Shown piece by piece: positions 6,212 through 14,688 of a stretch of DNA of 17,312 nucleotides (its first letter is position 1; every line of letters begins with the position of its first letter). The stretch is from positions 1-17,312 of the forward strand of contig CAAGFN010000029.1 in assembly GCA_900769145.1 (NCBI GenBank), in the 5' to 3' direction. The translations under genes and the position numbers were made by a program. Under the pieces are notes generated by a model. That model was given only the letters and a program-made list of their open reading frames with translations, made no database searches and had not been told where the DNA came from. This DNA is from Rikenellaceae bacterium (lineage in GTDB: Bacteria; Bacteroidota; Bacteroidia; Bacteroidales; UBA932).

Positions 6212-8206
6212 TCAGATTTTCCTGAAGTCAATGGTGACATCGAACTTGCCTCCGTTCAGTGCGGAGCAGTTTGTGACTGTCATTCTGTATTTCGCTCCGA
6301 CTTCAAGTGGCTTGAACACCTTGGTGTCTCCATCCTGGTGGTCGAGAATGAGTTCGACGTTGCCCGGAACTTCGAGATATTTCTTGGCCTCGTCGGTGAG
6401 CGTCACCGTACCCCATTCGTCTCCCCAGCCGGCCTGGCCGAAGAACTTGAATGATAGGTCTGTAGCTCTCCAGCAATTACCTACAGGTGTCAAGTCACCG
6501 TCCTCGCATGCTGTTCCGGTGAACTGGTAAACTCCGTCCTCTATCTGTGCAAGAGTGATCAGGAGACCTCCGTCCCATGCAAGCTGCTGTGCCATTGCCG
6601 GGTAGCCTACACCCCAACCCATGAAGGTAATGGCCTTCTCGTTGGCGTAAGTGGCGGCCTTGCCGTCTTCCTTGACGTGCCTTACGATGACGTATTTGTT
6701 CTCGATATTGAGTTCGAAAGAGTAGAATCCGGTGATGGCCTTGAACTTCAGTCCTTCGGCTGTCAGTTCGAAATGGTCATTGTCAATAATCCATTCGAGA
6801 GGATTGTCAATGCCGGAGAACGTGATGATGCTGTTCTTCTCGACTTTTACGGCAGGCACCTTGTAAACGCTTGAGGACATCTTGAGGGCCTTCTCTCCGT
6901 TGACGGTAATCTCCAGGCCTCCTCCGGCTACTTCGACTTCCTCGCAGCTGAGTTTGGCGGCATTGACTCCTCCGGTAAGGTCAAGTGTGAACTTGTAGCC
7001 TTTGCCGGCATTGAGGTTTGCCGCCTTTATGTTTCCGGAAGACGCATCCATTGAGAATGCGGGTTCAATGTTGACGCTCGCATAGTCCGCAGTCTTGAAC
7101 TCTCCGCCCCAGCCTTTCTGGTGGAAGAACTTGAATTCAGAACCTGAGATGGCGAGCTGGCCCGGAGTGGCGAGAGTCAGCTCGTAAACCTTGTCCTGAA
7201 CCCGGGCGAGAGGATAGGCGCCGTCCTCTGTGTTCCAGCTTGGTCCGATGGCAGGCTTGCCCAGTCCTGAACCGATTGCCCATACCGCACCTGTGCCGTC
7301 GGAAGAGAGGGAAAGAGGATTTCCGCTCTCATCTACAGGCTCGACTTTGATGAACATCTCCTTGGTGTCGTAGGCCATCTTGTACAGCCCGTCAACTGCG
7401 CGGAATGTCACTGATTTCTTGTCCTCCGAGATGGAGAAGAAGTCCGGATCGAGATTCCAGTTCTCGATGCTGACCACGTTGCCGAACTCCATTGTCTGTC
7501 CCTGAGTGTAATGTGCGACGGATACCACGTCTGCATTCCCCGTTGGGGAGACTGTCAGCTTCATCAGGTCAATCTTGATGGTGTAGTAACCCGGAATGCT
7601 GGCTCCGAATGGAATCAGTTCCTCGGACGAGGATGTCAGTCCGGAACCGTCCCAGCCGAGGACAATGGTCTCACCTTCATTGAATTCCGGGGACACGATG
7701 TTGGCGTTGACGTATGCCGGGAAGTTTTCGGTGCACTCGTATGCGTAGTCACCGGTTCTGGTCATCACGTAGGTCTTGCCGTTCTCGTCCACAATGTTGA
7801 CGGTATCGAAGTCAGGGCGCCTGAGTGCGACGTCCAATGTGGTCTCCGTGATGCCGAGGCCGACATTCTGGGCTTTCAGGACGAGGCTTGCGGTTCCGTT
7901 CGGAACATCTTTCAGCAGAGGTGCCTTGAGGGTGATGTCATATTGTCCCTCTGTCTTGGTCCTGACTGTGGTTGAAGCAACTTCGGTTTCCCCGTAATAG
8001 AGATAGGCCTTGATGGTCGAGAGGGCGAAGTCCTTGTCCGTAAGTTTAACGGAAACATTGACCCCTGCACCCATGTAGGTGGATTCTGTCTGGGAGAGGA
8101 TTTCCATATCCGGCCCTTTCTCAGCACGTACGAACGTAGGGTCATCCTTGCATGAAGCCGCTACTGCGACAACTGCTAAAAGGTATGCTATGCTTTTGAT
8201 TTTCAT
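6212..8206 (-). CDS. Surface glycan-binding lipoprotein (SusE/F-position SGBP) with internal duplication
   Basis: 664-aa outer-membrane lipoprotein that should hold the target glycan beside the SusCD transporter. Lipobox VAASC with Cys19, followed by KDD, a Bacteroidetes surface-export-type signal. N-terminal Ig-like region about 30-220, resembling the DUF5016/DUF5125-type modules of PUL lipoproteins (family number uncertain). Then two related modules at about 228-424 and 434-661. Matching landmarks are SVTFRAVDGLYKMAY / GLKFKAITGFYSFEL, ARVQDKVYELT / AQIEDGVYQFT, and aromatic motifs FKFFHQKGWGGEF (358-370) / FKFFGQAGWGDEW (586-598). The Trp and Phe in those motifs are plausible sugar-stacking residues. 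No catalytic signature is seen. It starts 10 nt after the GH30 stop, in the position BT3313 has in the B. thetaiotaomicron beta-1,6-glucan locus. Confidence 0.82.
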   Translation of the reverse strand: MKIKSIAYLLAVVAVAASCKDDPTFVRAEKGPDMEILSQTESTYMGAGVNVSVKLTDKDFALSTIKAYLYYGETEVASTTVRTKTEGQYDITLKAPLLKDVPNGTASLVLKAQNVGLGITETTLDVALRRPDFDTVNIVDENGKTYVMTRTGDYAYECTENFPAYVNANIVSPEFNEGETIVLGWDGSGLTSSSEELIPFGASIPGYYTIKIDLMKLTVSPTGNADVVSVAHYTQGQTMEFGNVVSIENWNLDPDFFSISEDKKSVTFRAVDGLYKMAYDTKEMFIKVEPVDESGNPLSLSSDGTGAVWAIGSGLGKPAIGPSWNTEDGAYPLARVQDKVYELTLATPGQLAISGSEFKFFHQKGWGGEFKTADYASVNIEPAFSMDASSGNIKAANLNAGKGYKFTLDLTGGVNAAKLSCEEVEVAGGGLEITVNGEKALKMSSSVYKVPAVKVEKNSIITFSGIDNPLEWIIDNDHFELTAEGLKFKAITGFYSFELNIENKYVIVRHVKEDGKAATYANEKAITFMGWGVGYPAMAQQLAWDGGLLITLAQIEDGVYQFTGTACEDGDLTPVGNCWRATDLSFKFFGQAGWGDEWGTVTLTDEAKKYLEVPGNVELILDHQDGDTKVFKPLEVGAKYRMTVTNCSALNGGKFDVTIDFRKI

Positions 8207-8216
8207 ATTGTTCGAG

Positions 8217-9752
8217 TTATTTGTTATTCCATATTGCCGAGGCGATGCTCTTTGCCGGAATCTTGAGATTGACCGTGTAGTTCATCGCACCGTAAACCAG
8301 AGTCTGTTCGGATGCTGACTTGTTGCAAATCAATGTCCCGATGGTGTTGTCCGGATTCCTGAAGACGAGGACTTCGACTCCGGCTGGAGCCTCGAAGCCT
8401 GTAATCTTCATTTTCTTTGCGCCAGGCTTTACAACAGATGAGGCGTGGGCTACATTGTACCATTGTGAATTTTTGGTTATGGTCTTGTAGTCTGCTGAAC
8501 TGATGGTCACACCACCGAAGCAGGTCTTGCAGGATCCGTCGTGAGGGCTGTAAGGCCCCTTGTTGTCATCAAGCATAAGGTTCCAGAAAGTCACACCCTT
8601 TCCTCTCCTGGACAGCGTGCCGAGGAATATGGACGAGAAATCGTTCAGGAGGCAGTTGTCGAAACTGTAGTTCCATTCTCCGATGGATGCCTCGGTGAAG
8701 TAGATGTCCTTCTCCGGATTGGCGGCTGCTATGTTGTCAAGTTCGGAGACATTCCCGCCGTAGTTGTGCCATGCCGAGCCTGCAGCCCATTTGCCCGCCT
8801 CGCTGTCAGCATAGATGTTCAGAGGGTAGTTCACCTGGTCGAGCTTGTTGTCATAGTTGTAATTGTGGTCGAAGAGGAGAATCTTCACATCTCCGAGACC
8901 TGCGCTTTCCATTGCCGGACCGAGAACCTTGATAAACCTGAGCTGGTCCTTCCACGGCATGTACATTGACATCGAGTTTCCGTGGTTGAGCGGTTCGTTC
9001 TGCATTGTGATGGCATGAATGCGGAAACCCTCCGCCTGCATCGCCTGTATCCATCTTACGAAATATTCTGCGTATGCGGAATAGCAGGAAGGCTTCAGGC
9101 GTCCGCTGGTCCACTGGGGATAGCTTTTCTCAAGGGTTGCCTCGTCATATCCCTCATATCCCCAGGAACCGCCGCCTTTCATCCATCTCGGACAGGACCA
9201 TGGTGAACCGATGATCTTGACATCAGGATTGATAGCATAGATTTCCTTCAGGACAGGGAAGAGATAGGTCTTGTCCTCATCCGGGACTGCGAAGTTCCCG
9301 ATGCCTTCCTTGTCGCACCAGGTATATTCGTCCTTCAGGCAGAAGTCCGAGGCCCCGATACTTATTCTGATGAGACTGGACCCGACACCTTTCTCCTTGG
9401 AGAATAGCTCCGTGAGGAAAGCGGTACGGTCTTCCTTGCTCATCTTCAGGAGATTGTATGCCGTAGCCGTGGTTATGGCAAGTCCGAATCCCTCTACTTC
9501 CGGGGAAGATGCATCCTCCGAGAAATGTATCTGGTTCGGGCTCATGCTGCCCGGTTTTGCGAAATCCAATCCGCTTTCAGCCCAGAGCAATGTCCTATTG
9601 GCCGAGGTGATGTGCAGTCTTATGTCCTTGGCGGTGACTTGGGGTTCCTCCGGGCCGGACGGGGTGTCCGGACCTGAAGAATTGTTCTCTTTGGAACTGC
9701 AGGCCACCGCAAGGAGGGCTGCCAACAATATGTTGATATAATTCATTGCCAT
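8217..9752 (-). CDS. Glycoside hydrolase family 30 lipoprotein, likely endo-beta-1,6-glucanase
   Basis: Probable surface endo-glucanase of the PUL, 511 aa. Signal peptide with lipobox AVAC, Cys18; a Ser/Pro/Glu linker to about 40; then a GH30 (beta/alpha)8 catalytic domain with side beta-domain. Landmarks: EGFGLAIT (87-94), IRISIGASDF (128-137), SPWSCPRWMK (183-192), acid/base E253 in ITMQNEPLN, nucleophile E354 in YFTEASIGEW, and WHNY (328-331). The C-terminal beta-domain, about 415-510, has the usual WYNVAHASSVVKPGA stretch. Both catalytic Glu are present. The context of SusCD, SGBP and GH3 favours GH30_3 beta-1,6-glucanase over glucosylceramidase or xylanase subfamilies, but the subfamily needs alignment. 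The start is ATG 9752, 3 nt after the SusD stop; ATG 9746 two codons on is equally possible. Confidence 0.9.
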   Translation of the reverse strand: MAMNYINILLAALLAVACSSKENNSSGPDTPSGPEEPQVTAKDIRLHITSANRTLLWAESGLDFAKPGSMSPNQIHFSEDASSPEVEGFGLAITTATAYNLLKMSKEDRTAFLTELFSKEKGVGSSLIRISIGASDFCLKDEYTWCDKEGIGNFAVPDEDKTYLFPVLKEIYAINPDVKIIGSPWSCPRWMKGGGSWGYEGYDEATLEKSYPQWTSGRLKPSCYSAYAEYFVRWIQAMQAEGFRIHAITMQNEPLNHGNSMSMYMPWKDQLRFIKVLGPAMESAGLGDVKILLFDHNYNYDNKLDQVNYPLNIYADSEAGKWAAGSAWHNYGGNVSELDNIAAANPEKDIYFTEASIGEWNYSFDNCLLNDFSSIFLGTLSRRGKGVTFWNLMLDDNKGPYSPHDGSCKTCFGGVTISSADYKTITKNSQWYNVAHASSVVKPGAKKMKITGFEAPAGVEVLVFRNPDNTIGTLICNKSASEQTLVYGAMNYTVNLKIPAKSIASAIWNNK

Positions 9753-9755
9753 ATT

Positions 9756-11282
9756 CTAATATCCTTTGTTAGGTACAAGGCTAGGGTTGTTGTCCAATGC
9801 TGTCTGTGGGATAGGCATCAGCACAGTCTCCTCGGTGAGCGGCAATCTTGGCTGCCAGTAGCTGTCTTTCTCAGGCATTGCGTCGTGGACAGCCTTGGCC
9901 CTTTCGAATCCGTGGCGGTAGAGGTCGAAGAAACGGAATCCCTCGAATGCCAGTTCGAGACGTCTCTCGTTGAGGACAATGTCGATGGCGGCGTCCTGTG
10001 AGGATGGCACGGATACAGCCTTGAGTCCTGCCCTTTCCCTGATTTTGTTTACATATGAGGTGGCGCCGCTGAGGTCTCCTGTCATCGCAAGTGCCTCTGC
10101 GTGAAGGAGATATATTTCTCCGAGACGCATCAGGATAATGCTGGAGGCATTGGTAGGCATCTTGTGCATGAACTTGTACTTGTTGCCTGGATAGTAGTTC
10201 GACCAGATGGCCTCGTCCTCGCAGATGCAGGCATTCATCCTCTCGGTATCACCTTCCTTCTCGTATGCGGCGATGAGGTTGCGGGATGGGGTTATCCACT
10301 TGATCCAGCTGAAACTGTCGTTAGGGTTGTAGGCGTTGCGGTGGAACATCATCCATACCCAGTTGCCGCTGCTTCTTGTGAATGTCACCTCGAAGATGGA
10401 CTCAGTGGTGTTTCTCACTGCGTCGTCATCATCGTATGCCCACATCTGGCCATAGTCGTCAACGAGCTTGAAGCCCATTCCTTCCACGGCTGCGCAATGC
10501 TCGGCAACCTTGCTCCAGTCACGGCATGTTTCCTCCGCATAAATTCTCGCGAGCATACCGTGGGCAAAAGCCTTCGTGAAGATATTCTTGTTGGCCGGAT
10601 TCACTGCAGGACCGTTCTCGGCAGCGAAAGTGAGTTCCTCAATCATCTTCTCATAGACTTCCTTGCGGGCTGTCCTGGCAGGGTAGTACTCGTGGTAAAC
10701 TTCCTCGATGTTATCCGCTGTGATTGCAGGCGGAATGGAGTTTACTAGTGGAATATCACCCCAGAGCTGGGACATCTGGAAAAGGTTCCAGGCTCTCCAG
10801 CAATAGGCCTCCGATTTCCACTCCTTCCACTCCTGGTCCGTCATTGAAGGATCGGAATCCTTGATGCGGTCAATGTTGAAGATGATGTTGTTGCAGTTGC
10901 TGACCTGGCCGAGGTACCAGTCCCAGTCGCGCCGGACGTTCTTGTTCTCGCCGTCCTGCCTGTTGGCTTCGATAGCCATGAGTTCACCTGTACTCGGGTT
11001 TCCGCCGTATGCGTTGTCAGCGCGGCATTCGCTATATACCAGCCAGTCAAGATATCCCTTCTCCTGGATATCTTTGGTCCAGGATTCGTAAATCGAGTTC
11101 CTGAGGCCTTCCATATCAGTTCTGGTTGTGTACTGGGACTCAGAACCGCTTCCTGTCTCGACTTGGACGTTGCCCTCATTGTAACTGGTCTCGGGATAGA
11201 GGTCCAGGTCACAAGAGACAGCGGCCATCATTGAAATCGATGCAAGCAATATGTATTTTCTGTTCATAATTTCCGGTTTCAT
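9756..11282 (-). CDS. SusD/RagB-family outer-membrane glycan-binding lipoprotein
   Basis: Lid subunit of the SusCD importer, 508 aa. Signal peptide with Cys24 (AVSC), followed by DLDLYPET as is typical of SusD. Family landmarks: an N-terminal TPR-type helical region (MEGLRNSIYESW..., WRAWNLFQMSQLWGDIPLV), then RLGEIYLLHAEAL near 390, and NERRLELAFEGFRFFDLYRHG around 435-455. It ends with the conserved IPQTALDNNPSLVPNKGY tail. The ATG at 11282 overlaps the SusC stop (TAATG), coupling the pair. An internal ATG at 11267 gives a tidier signal peptide (MNRKYILLAS) and may be the true start. Confidence 0.95.
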   Translation of the reverse strand: MKPEIMNRKYILLASISMMAAVSCDLDLYPETSYNEGNVQVETGSGSESQYTTRTDMEGLRNSIYESWTKDIQEKGYLDWLVYSECRADNAYGGNPSTGELMAIEANRQDGENKNVRRDWDWYLGQVSNCNNIIFNIDRIKDSDPSMTDQEWKEWKSEAYCWRAWNLFQMSQLWGDIPLVNSIPPAITADNIEEVYHEYYPARTARKEVYEKMIEELTFAAENGPAVNPANKNIFTKAFAHGMLARIYAEETCRDWSKVAEHCAAVEGMGFKLVDDYGQMWAYDDDDAVRNTTESIFEVTFTRSSGNWVWMMFHRNAYNPNDSFSWIKWITPSRNLIAAYEKEGDTERMNACICEDEAIWSNYYPGNKYKFMHKMPTNASSIILMRLGEIYLLHAEALAMTGDLSGATSYVNKIRERAGLKAVSVPSSQDAAIDIVLNERRLELAFEGFRFFDLYRHGFERAKAVHDAMPEKDSYWQPRLPLTEETVLMPIPQTALDNNPSLVPNKGY

Positions 11283-14260
11283 TAGAATTCAACGTTTACA
11301 CCGAAGAGGACTGTCTTGACGCAAGGGTAGGTTCCCCAGTCAATGCCCGTGTTGGTGGCGGAGGTGTACTGGCTCATCTCAGGGTCATATCCCGTGTAGC
11401 CAGTGATGGTAATCATATTGTCGAGGGTGATGTAAGGCTGTATCCTGGAGATATTGGCCTTCTTCAACTTCGGGCTTGTGATGTTGTAAGAGAGGGTTAT
11501 GTTCTTGACTTTCAGGTAAGAACCGTCTTCTACCCATCTTGTGGAGGCCTTCAGGTTGTCAAGTTCGCCGGCTTTCGGGATGTCGGTAACCTGTCCCGGT
11601 ACTCTCCATCTCCTGACGACATCCTTGATTTGGTTTGCACCGGTGTACATTCCGACCATCTCGATTTTGGAAGCGTTGTATATGTCGTTGCCTACCGATG
11701 AAGTGAGGAGGAAACTGAGGCTCAGCCCTCTCCAGCTTATGGTGTTGGTCATGCCGGCTGTGAACCAAGGGTTTGCGTCACCGATGTAGTGCTTGTCGGA
11801 AACATTGATTTTGCCGTCACCGTTGAGGTCCTTGTAAATCATCATTCCGGTCTCAGGGTCAACTCCGAGGGCGGTGTAGCCCCAGAACTTGGAGAGTGAT
11901 TCGCCAGGGGTCATCCTGACAACGTACTCGCTGAGAGCCTCCGAGGTCTGGGTGTAGTAATAGACTTGCTGGAGGGTGAGTTTCTCGAGCCTGTTCTTGT
12001 TCGTGGAAATGTTGAAGTCCGTGGTCCACTTCCAGTCGTTCTTGTCAATGTTGACCGAACTGATTGCAAGTTCGAGACCCCAGTTGGACATTTCTCCCTC
12101 GTTCCTGTAGATGGATGGGTTAGGAGCCGGGAGCGGAACGCTCATAAGGAGGTTCCTGGTGTATTTGTAATAGCCGTCGAGGGTGACGTTTAGCCTGCCT
12201 CTGAACATTGACCAGTCGATTCCGACATTGGTCTGGGTCGTGGTCTCCCAGGTAAGGTCCTTGTTCCCTATGTTGGTCTTCGTTCCGAGCGTCGGGGTAG
12301 AGTCCGCATTTCCGGTCTTTGTCCAGTCAGTGTAGTTCGTGCCGTACATTTGTACCCAGGCATAGTCGTCGAGACCGGACTGGTTTCCCTGCTGGCCCCA
12401 GCCCGCACGGAGCTTGAGGTCGTCAATCCAGGTGACATTCTTCATGAATTCCTCGCCTGAGATACGCCAGGCGGCTGATACTGAAGGGAATAGTCCCCAT
12501 CTGTGACCAGGTGCGAGCTTGGATGAACCGTCAGCACGGAAGTTGGCGGTGATGTAGTACTTGCTGTCGAAGTTGTACGATACACGGGCAAGATATGACA
12601 TTATCGCCCATTTTGAAAGTCCCTGGGACTGGCCTCTGAGCCCGCCCTTGTTTCCTCCGTTGATACCGAAGATTACATTGTCATAGTCAGGAGAGAAGTG
12701 GCTTCTGGATCCGCTGAGGTTCTCCCACCTGGAAGTTGTGGCGGAGGTTCCGGCCATGGCCTCGAAGTTGTGGACGTTGTTCCAGCAGTTGTTGTAGGTG
12801 AAGATGTTATCATACACCATCCTCATGTCGTCACTCCTCGTGGAGGATGCCTCGCCGTGCTGTGTGCGGCCATGGGAGGTCTTGATAGGGTCGAGGAAGT
12901 AGTAGTCGTGGGTCCATCTGCGGTCCATTGTCACCGTTGTCTTGAAGTTCAGGTTCTTGTGGAAGCGGATGGTCGCATGCCCTGTGAGGAGGAGCCTGTC
13001 GGTCTGGCTGTAGTTGTTTTCAGTACGGGCGAGGTTCTCTGAAGGAGTGGTCAGGTTCGCTCCGTAGAATTCGGTCCAGTACCAGTCCGGGTTAGTCTCG
13101 CTCCAAGGTTTTGCATAGGTAGGGGTGTTGATTACCGAGAGGACTACGCCTGCGCGGTTCGAACCGGTTCCGGAGATGATGCCGTTGTTCTTGTAATGTG
13201 AGAACGCCACGTTGGCTCCTACATTGATCCATTTGAAAAGGTCCGAGTCGAAGCTGGCCTTCACGTTGAACCTTTTGTTGTATGCTACCGGGAGAATGCC
13301 CTGTTCGTCGGAATATCCGCCGCTGACGTAATATCTCATATTGTCATTGGCATTGGATACGGAAATCTGGTAGTTCTGGTTGATACCGGTCCTGTAGGTT
13401 TCCTTGAACCAGTCGGTCTCGTCTTTGAGTCCGTCCGGGACGGTGGCTGTCCCGATTTCGTCCATAAGTTCCTTGTATTCAGCCACATTGAGTACATCGT
13501 ATGTCCTGGCGACATTGGCAAGACCAACTGATGCGTTGAGGGTAATCTGTGGCCCCTTGCTCTTCTTCCCCTGTTTGGTGGTGATGAGCACTACGCCGTT
13601 TGCCGCCCTGGAACCGTAAATCGCAGCCGAGGATGCGTCCTTGAGAATCTGCATTGTCTCAATGTCCTGGGGCGAGAGGTAGGCAATAGCATAGTTACCG
13701 GTGCCGACTGGTACTCCGTCCACTACGTAGAGCGGGTCGTTGGAGGAAGCAATGGAAGAGGCTCCGCGGACACGGACGGTCATTCCGCTTCCCGGAAGTC
13801 CGCTGGTCTGCTGTACGGTGACACCTGCCACCTTGCCCTGGATGAAGCCTGAAGCCTCTGTGACCGGGCGGAGTTTCATATCCTCGTTTGAGACGGTGGA
13901 TACCGCTGTGGTGAGATCCCTCTTCCTGACGGTACCGTAACCGATGGCCACGACTGCGTCAAGTGCGATGGCATCATCTTCCACGGTGAGGTCAATGATG
14001 CTCCTTCCATTGACCTGTTCAATGACGGTCTTGTAGCCGAGGGCGTTGAATTCCACCGTGGCCTGTGGAGAGGAAAGATTGATAAAATAGTTTCCGTCGG
14101 CATCAGTGATGGCTCCGTTGCCGGTGCCCTTCTCCACTACGGTCAGTCCCGGGACGGGATAGCCCTGAGTGTCAATCACTGTACCTTTCAATGAATGCTG
14201 CTGTGCGAATGCGCTCACGCAGGCTGCAAGCAGCAGGACTAAGGTCAGATGTTTTTTCAT
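11282..14260 (-). CDS. SusC/RagA-family TonB-linked outer-membrane transporter
   Basis: TonB-dependent importer of large oligosaccharides, 992 aa from the ATG at 14260. Sec signal peptide 1-19 (cleavage AFA/QQ). A carboxypeptidase D-like regulatory domain at about 23-100 (LKGTVIDTQGYPVPG, ITDADGNYFINL) comes next. Then a TonB-box region (DAVVAIGYGTVRKRDLTTAV), the plug (GFIQGKVAGVTV, RVRGASSI, NDPLYVVDGVP, ILKDASSAAIYGSRAANGVVLITTKQGK), and the beta-barrel ending in GVNVEF with terminal Phe. The open frame runs 31 codons further upstream to an ATG at 14353, but that extension crosses a leader hairpin and precedes the signal peptide, so it is rejected. It is the first gene of the PUL operon, divergent from the phosphatase gene, with SusD starting on its stop codon. 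Confidence 0.95.
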   Translation of the reverse strand: MKKHLTLVLLLAACVSAFAQQHSLKGTVIDTQGYPVPGLTVVEKGTGNGAITDADGNYFINLSSPQATVEFNALGYKTVIEQVNGRSIIDLTVEDDAIALDAVVAIGYGTVRKRDLTTAVSTVSNEDMKLRPVTEASGFIQGKVAGVTVQQTSGLPGSGMTVRVRGASSIASSNDPLYVVDGVPVGTGNYAIAYLSPQDIETMQILKDASSAAIYGSRAANGVVLITTKQGKKSKGPQITLNASVGLANVARTYDVLNVAEYKELMDEIGTATVPDGLKDETDWFKETYRTGINQNYQISVSNANDNMRYYVSGGYSDEQGILPVAYNKRFNVKASFDSDLFKWINVGANVAFSHYKNNGIISGTGSNRAGVVLSVINTPTYAKPWSETNPDWYWTEFYGANLTTPSENLARTENNYSQTDRLLLTGHATIRFHKNLNFKTTVTMDRRWTHDYYFLDPIKTSHGRTQHGEASSTRSDDMRMVYDNIFTYNNCWNNVHNFEAMAGTSATTSRWENLSGSRSHFSPDYDNVIFGINGGNKGGLRGQSQGLSKWAIMSYLARVSYNFDSKYYITANFRADGSSKLAPGHRWGLFPSVSAAWRISGEEFMKNVTWIDDLKLRAGWGQQGNQSGLDDYAWVQMYGTNYTDWTKTGNADSTPTLGTKTNIGNKDLTWETTTQTNVGIDWSMFRGRLNVTLDGYYKYTRNLLMSVPLPAPNPSIYRNEGEMSNWGLELAISSVNIDKNDWKWTTDFNISTNKNRLEKLTLQQVYYYTQTSEALSEYVVRMTPGESLSKFWGYTALGVDPETGMMIYKDLNGDGKINVSDKHYIGDANPWFTAGMTNTISWRGLSLSFLLTSSVGNDIYNASKIEMVGMYTGANQIKDVVRRWRVPGQVTDIPKAGELDNLKASTRWVEDGSYLKVKNITLSYNITSPKLKKANISRIQPYITLDNMITITGYTGYDPEMSQYTSATNTGIDWGTYPCVKTVLFGVNVEF

Positions 14261-14314
14261 ACAATCGATAATTAGTTTGTGTCTGGTTTGTCCGGTGACG
14301 TCCGTAATCTTTGG

Positions 14315-14345
14315 CGGTCTGTATGTCCCCCGGAGATACAGACCG
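14315..14345 (-). promoter_or_regulatory. 10-bp stem-loop in the SusC leader
   Basis: CGGTCTGTAT (14315-14324) and ATACAGACCG (14336-14345) are exact reverse complements with an 11-nt loop. It lies 55 bp upstream of the SusC ATG and downstream of both candidate promoters, so it would be present in the mRNA leader. There is no T-tract on either side, so a regulatory or stabilising leader structure is more likely than a terminator. Confidence 0.6.
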
Positions 14346-14378
14346 GCAGGCATGGGAGATTCCTTCCGGCAGTCATAG

Positions 14379-14386
14379 CAAAAATA
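14379..14386 (-). promoter_or_regulatory. Candidate -7 box, proximal SusC promoter
   Basis: TATTTTTG on the minus strand fits TAnnTTTG and is preceded by a T-run. It would give a leader of about 110 nt carrying the stem-loop. No clear -33 TTTG. Confidence 0.45.
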
Positions 14387-14491
14387 GGAAAAAACAGCTT
14401 TCGCATTTCCGGTAGTCGCCGCTTAAGTGGACAAGAAGAGGTTATTGGAATTAAGAACCTATTGTAAATCAATGAACTAAAACATTTAATG

Positions 14492-14499
14492 CAAACATA
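14492..14499 (-). promoter_or_regulatory. Candidate -7 box, distal SusC promoter
   Basis: TATGTTTG on the minus strand fits TAnnTTTG and is followed by an A/T-rich stretch. It would give a leader of about 225 nt. No clear -33 element is seen. Which of the two boxes is used cannot be told from sequence. Confidence 0.4.
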
Positions 14500-14580
14500 G
14501 AAAGTGGATGCTTCATTACAGGAAATTGTCTTGGAACTTTCGGAATTTGCATCAGTAGCGCCACTGTCAGAATCCAGAAT

Positions 14581-14655
14581 GATGCGGTTAATTGTCCTTA
14601 TCCTTGGATTGATTACCCAATCATTGAAAATGGTGTCACGGTCACGGGAATTGTT
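14581..14655 (+). pseudogene. Second AbiEii-family remnant (central segment)
   Basis: Plus-strand translation reads NCPYPWIDYPIIENGVTVTGI, with DAV before it. This resembles the AbiEii/DUF1814 segment (xVNYPYPW.. then PIIENGxxLAxxxDIAAMK). Bases 14617-14651 match bases 1-35 at 29 of 35 positions, so the two relics are paralogous. Similarity is lost after GI, where the phosphatase promoter begins, and there is no DIAAMK. Upstream (from about 14480) the frame stays open but is not recognisable. A fragment only. Confidence 0.5.
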
Positions 14656-14657
14656 AG

Positions 14658-14665
14658 TATATTTG
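14658..14665 (+). promoter_or_regulatory. -7 box of the phosphatase gene promoter
   Basis: TATATTTG matches TAnnTTTG exactly, 24 bp before the ATG at 14689. It abuts the toxin-gene relic. The -33 position falls in GGTGTCACGG and shows no TTTG. Confidence 0.55.
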
Positions 14666-14688
14666 CAGAGATGCAAATGACTAACGAT

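Larger units (their letters stand above)
14261..14688. other. Divergent intergenic region between susC-like and phosphatase genes
   Basis: 428 bp holding two candidate minus-strand -7 boxes, a leader hairpin, an AbiEii-like gene relic and a plus-strand -7 box, all listed separately. The 14430-14500 part is clearly A/T-rich. Around 14419-14478 the plus strand may encode a further C-terminal toxin scrap: PLKW, then after a frame slip DKKRLLELR and a TAA stop at 14476-14478. This is too weak to annotate. Confidence 0.5.

Noticed and set aside
14261..14353. SusC frame extended to an ATG at 14353
   Set aside because: It adds 31 residues in front of a clear Sec signal peptide and runs through the leader hairpin.
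14419..14478. Possible third toxin scrap (PLKW then DKKRLLELR and stop)
   Set aside because: Needs a frame slip and rests on a 9-bp match; not enough to call.
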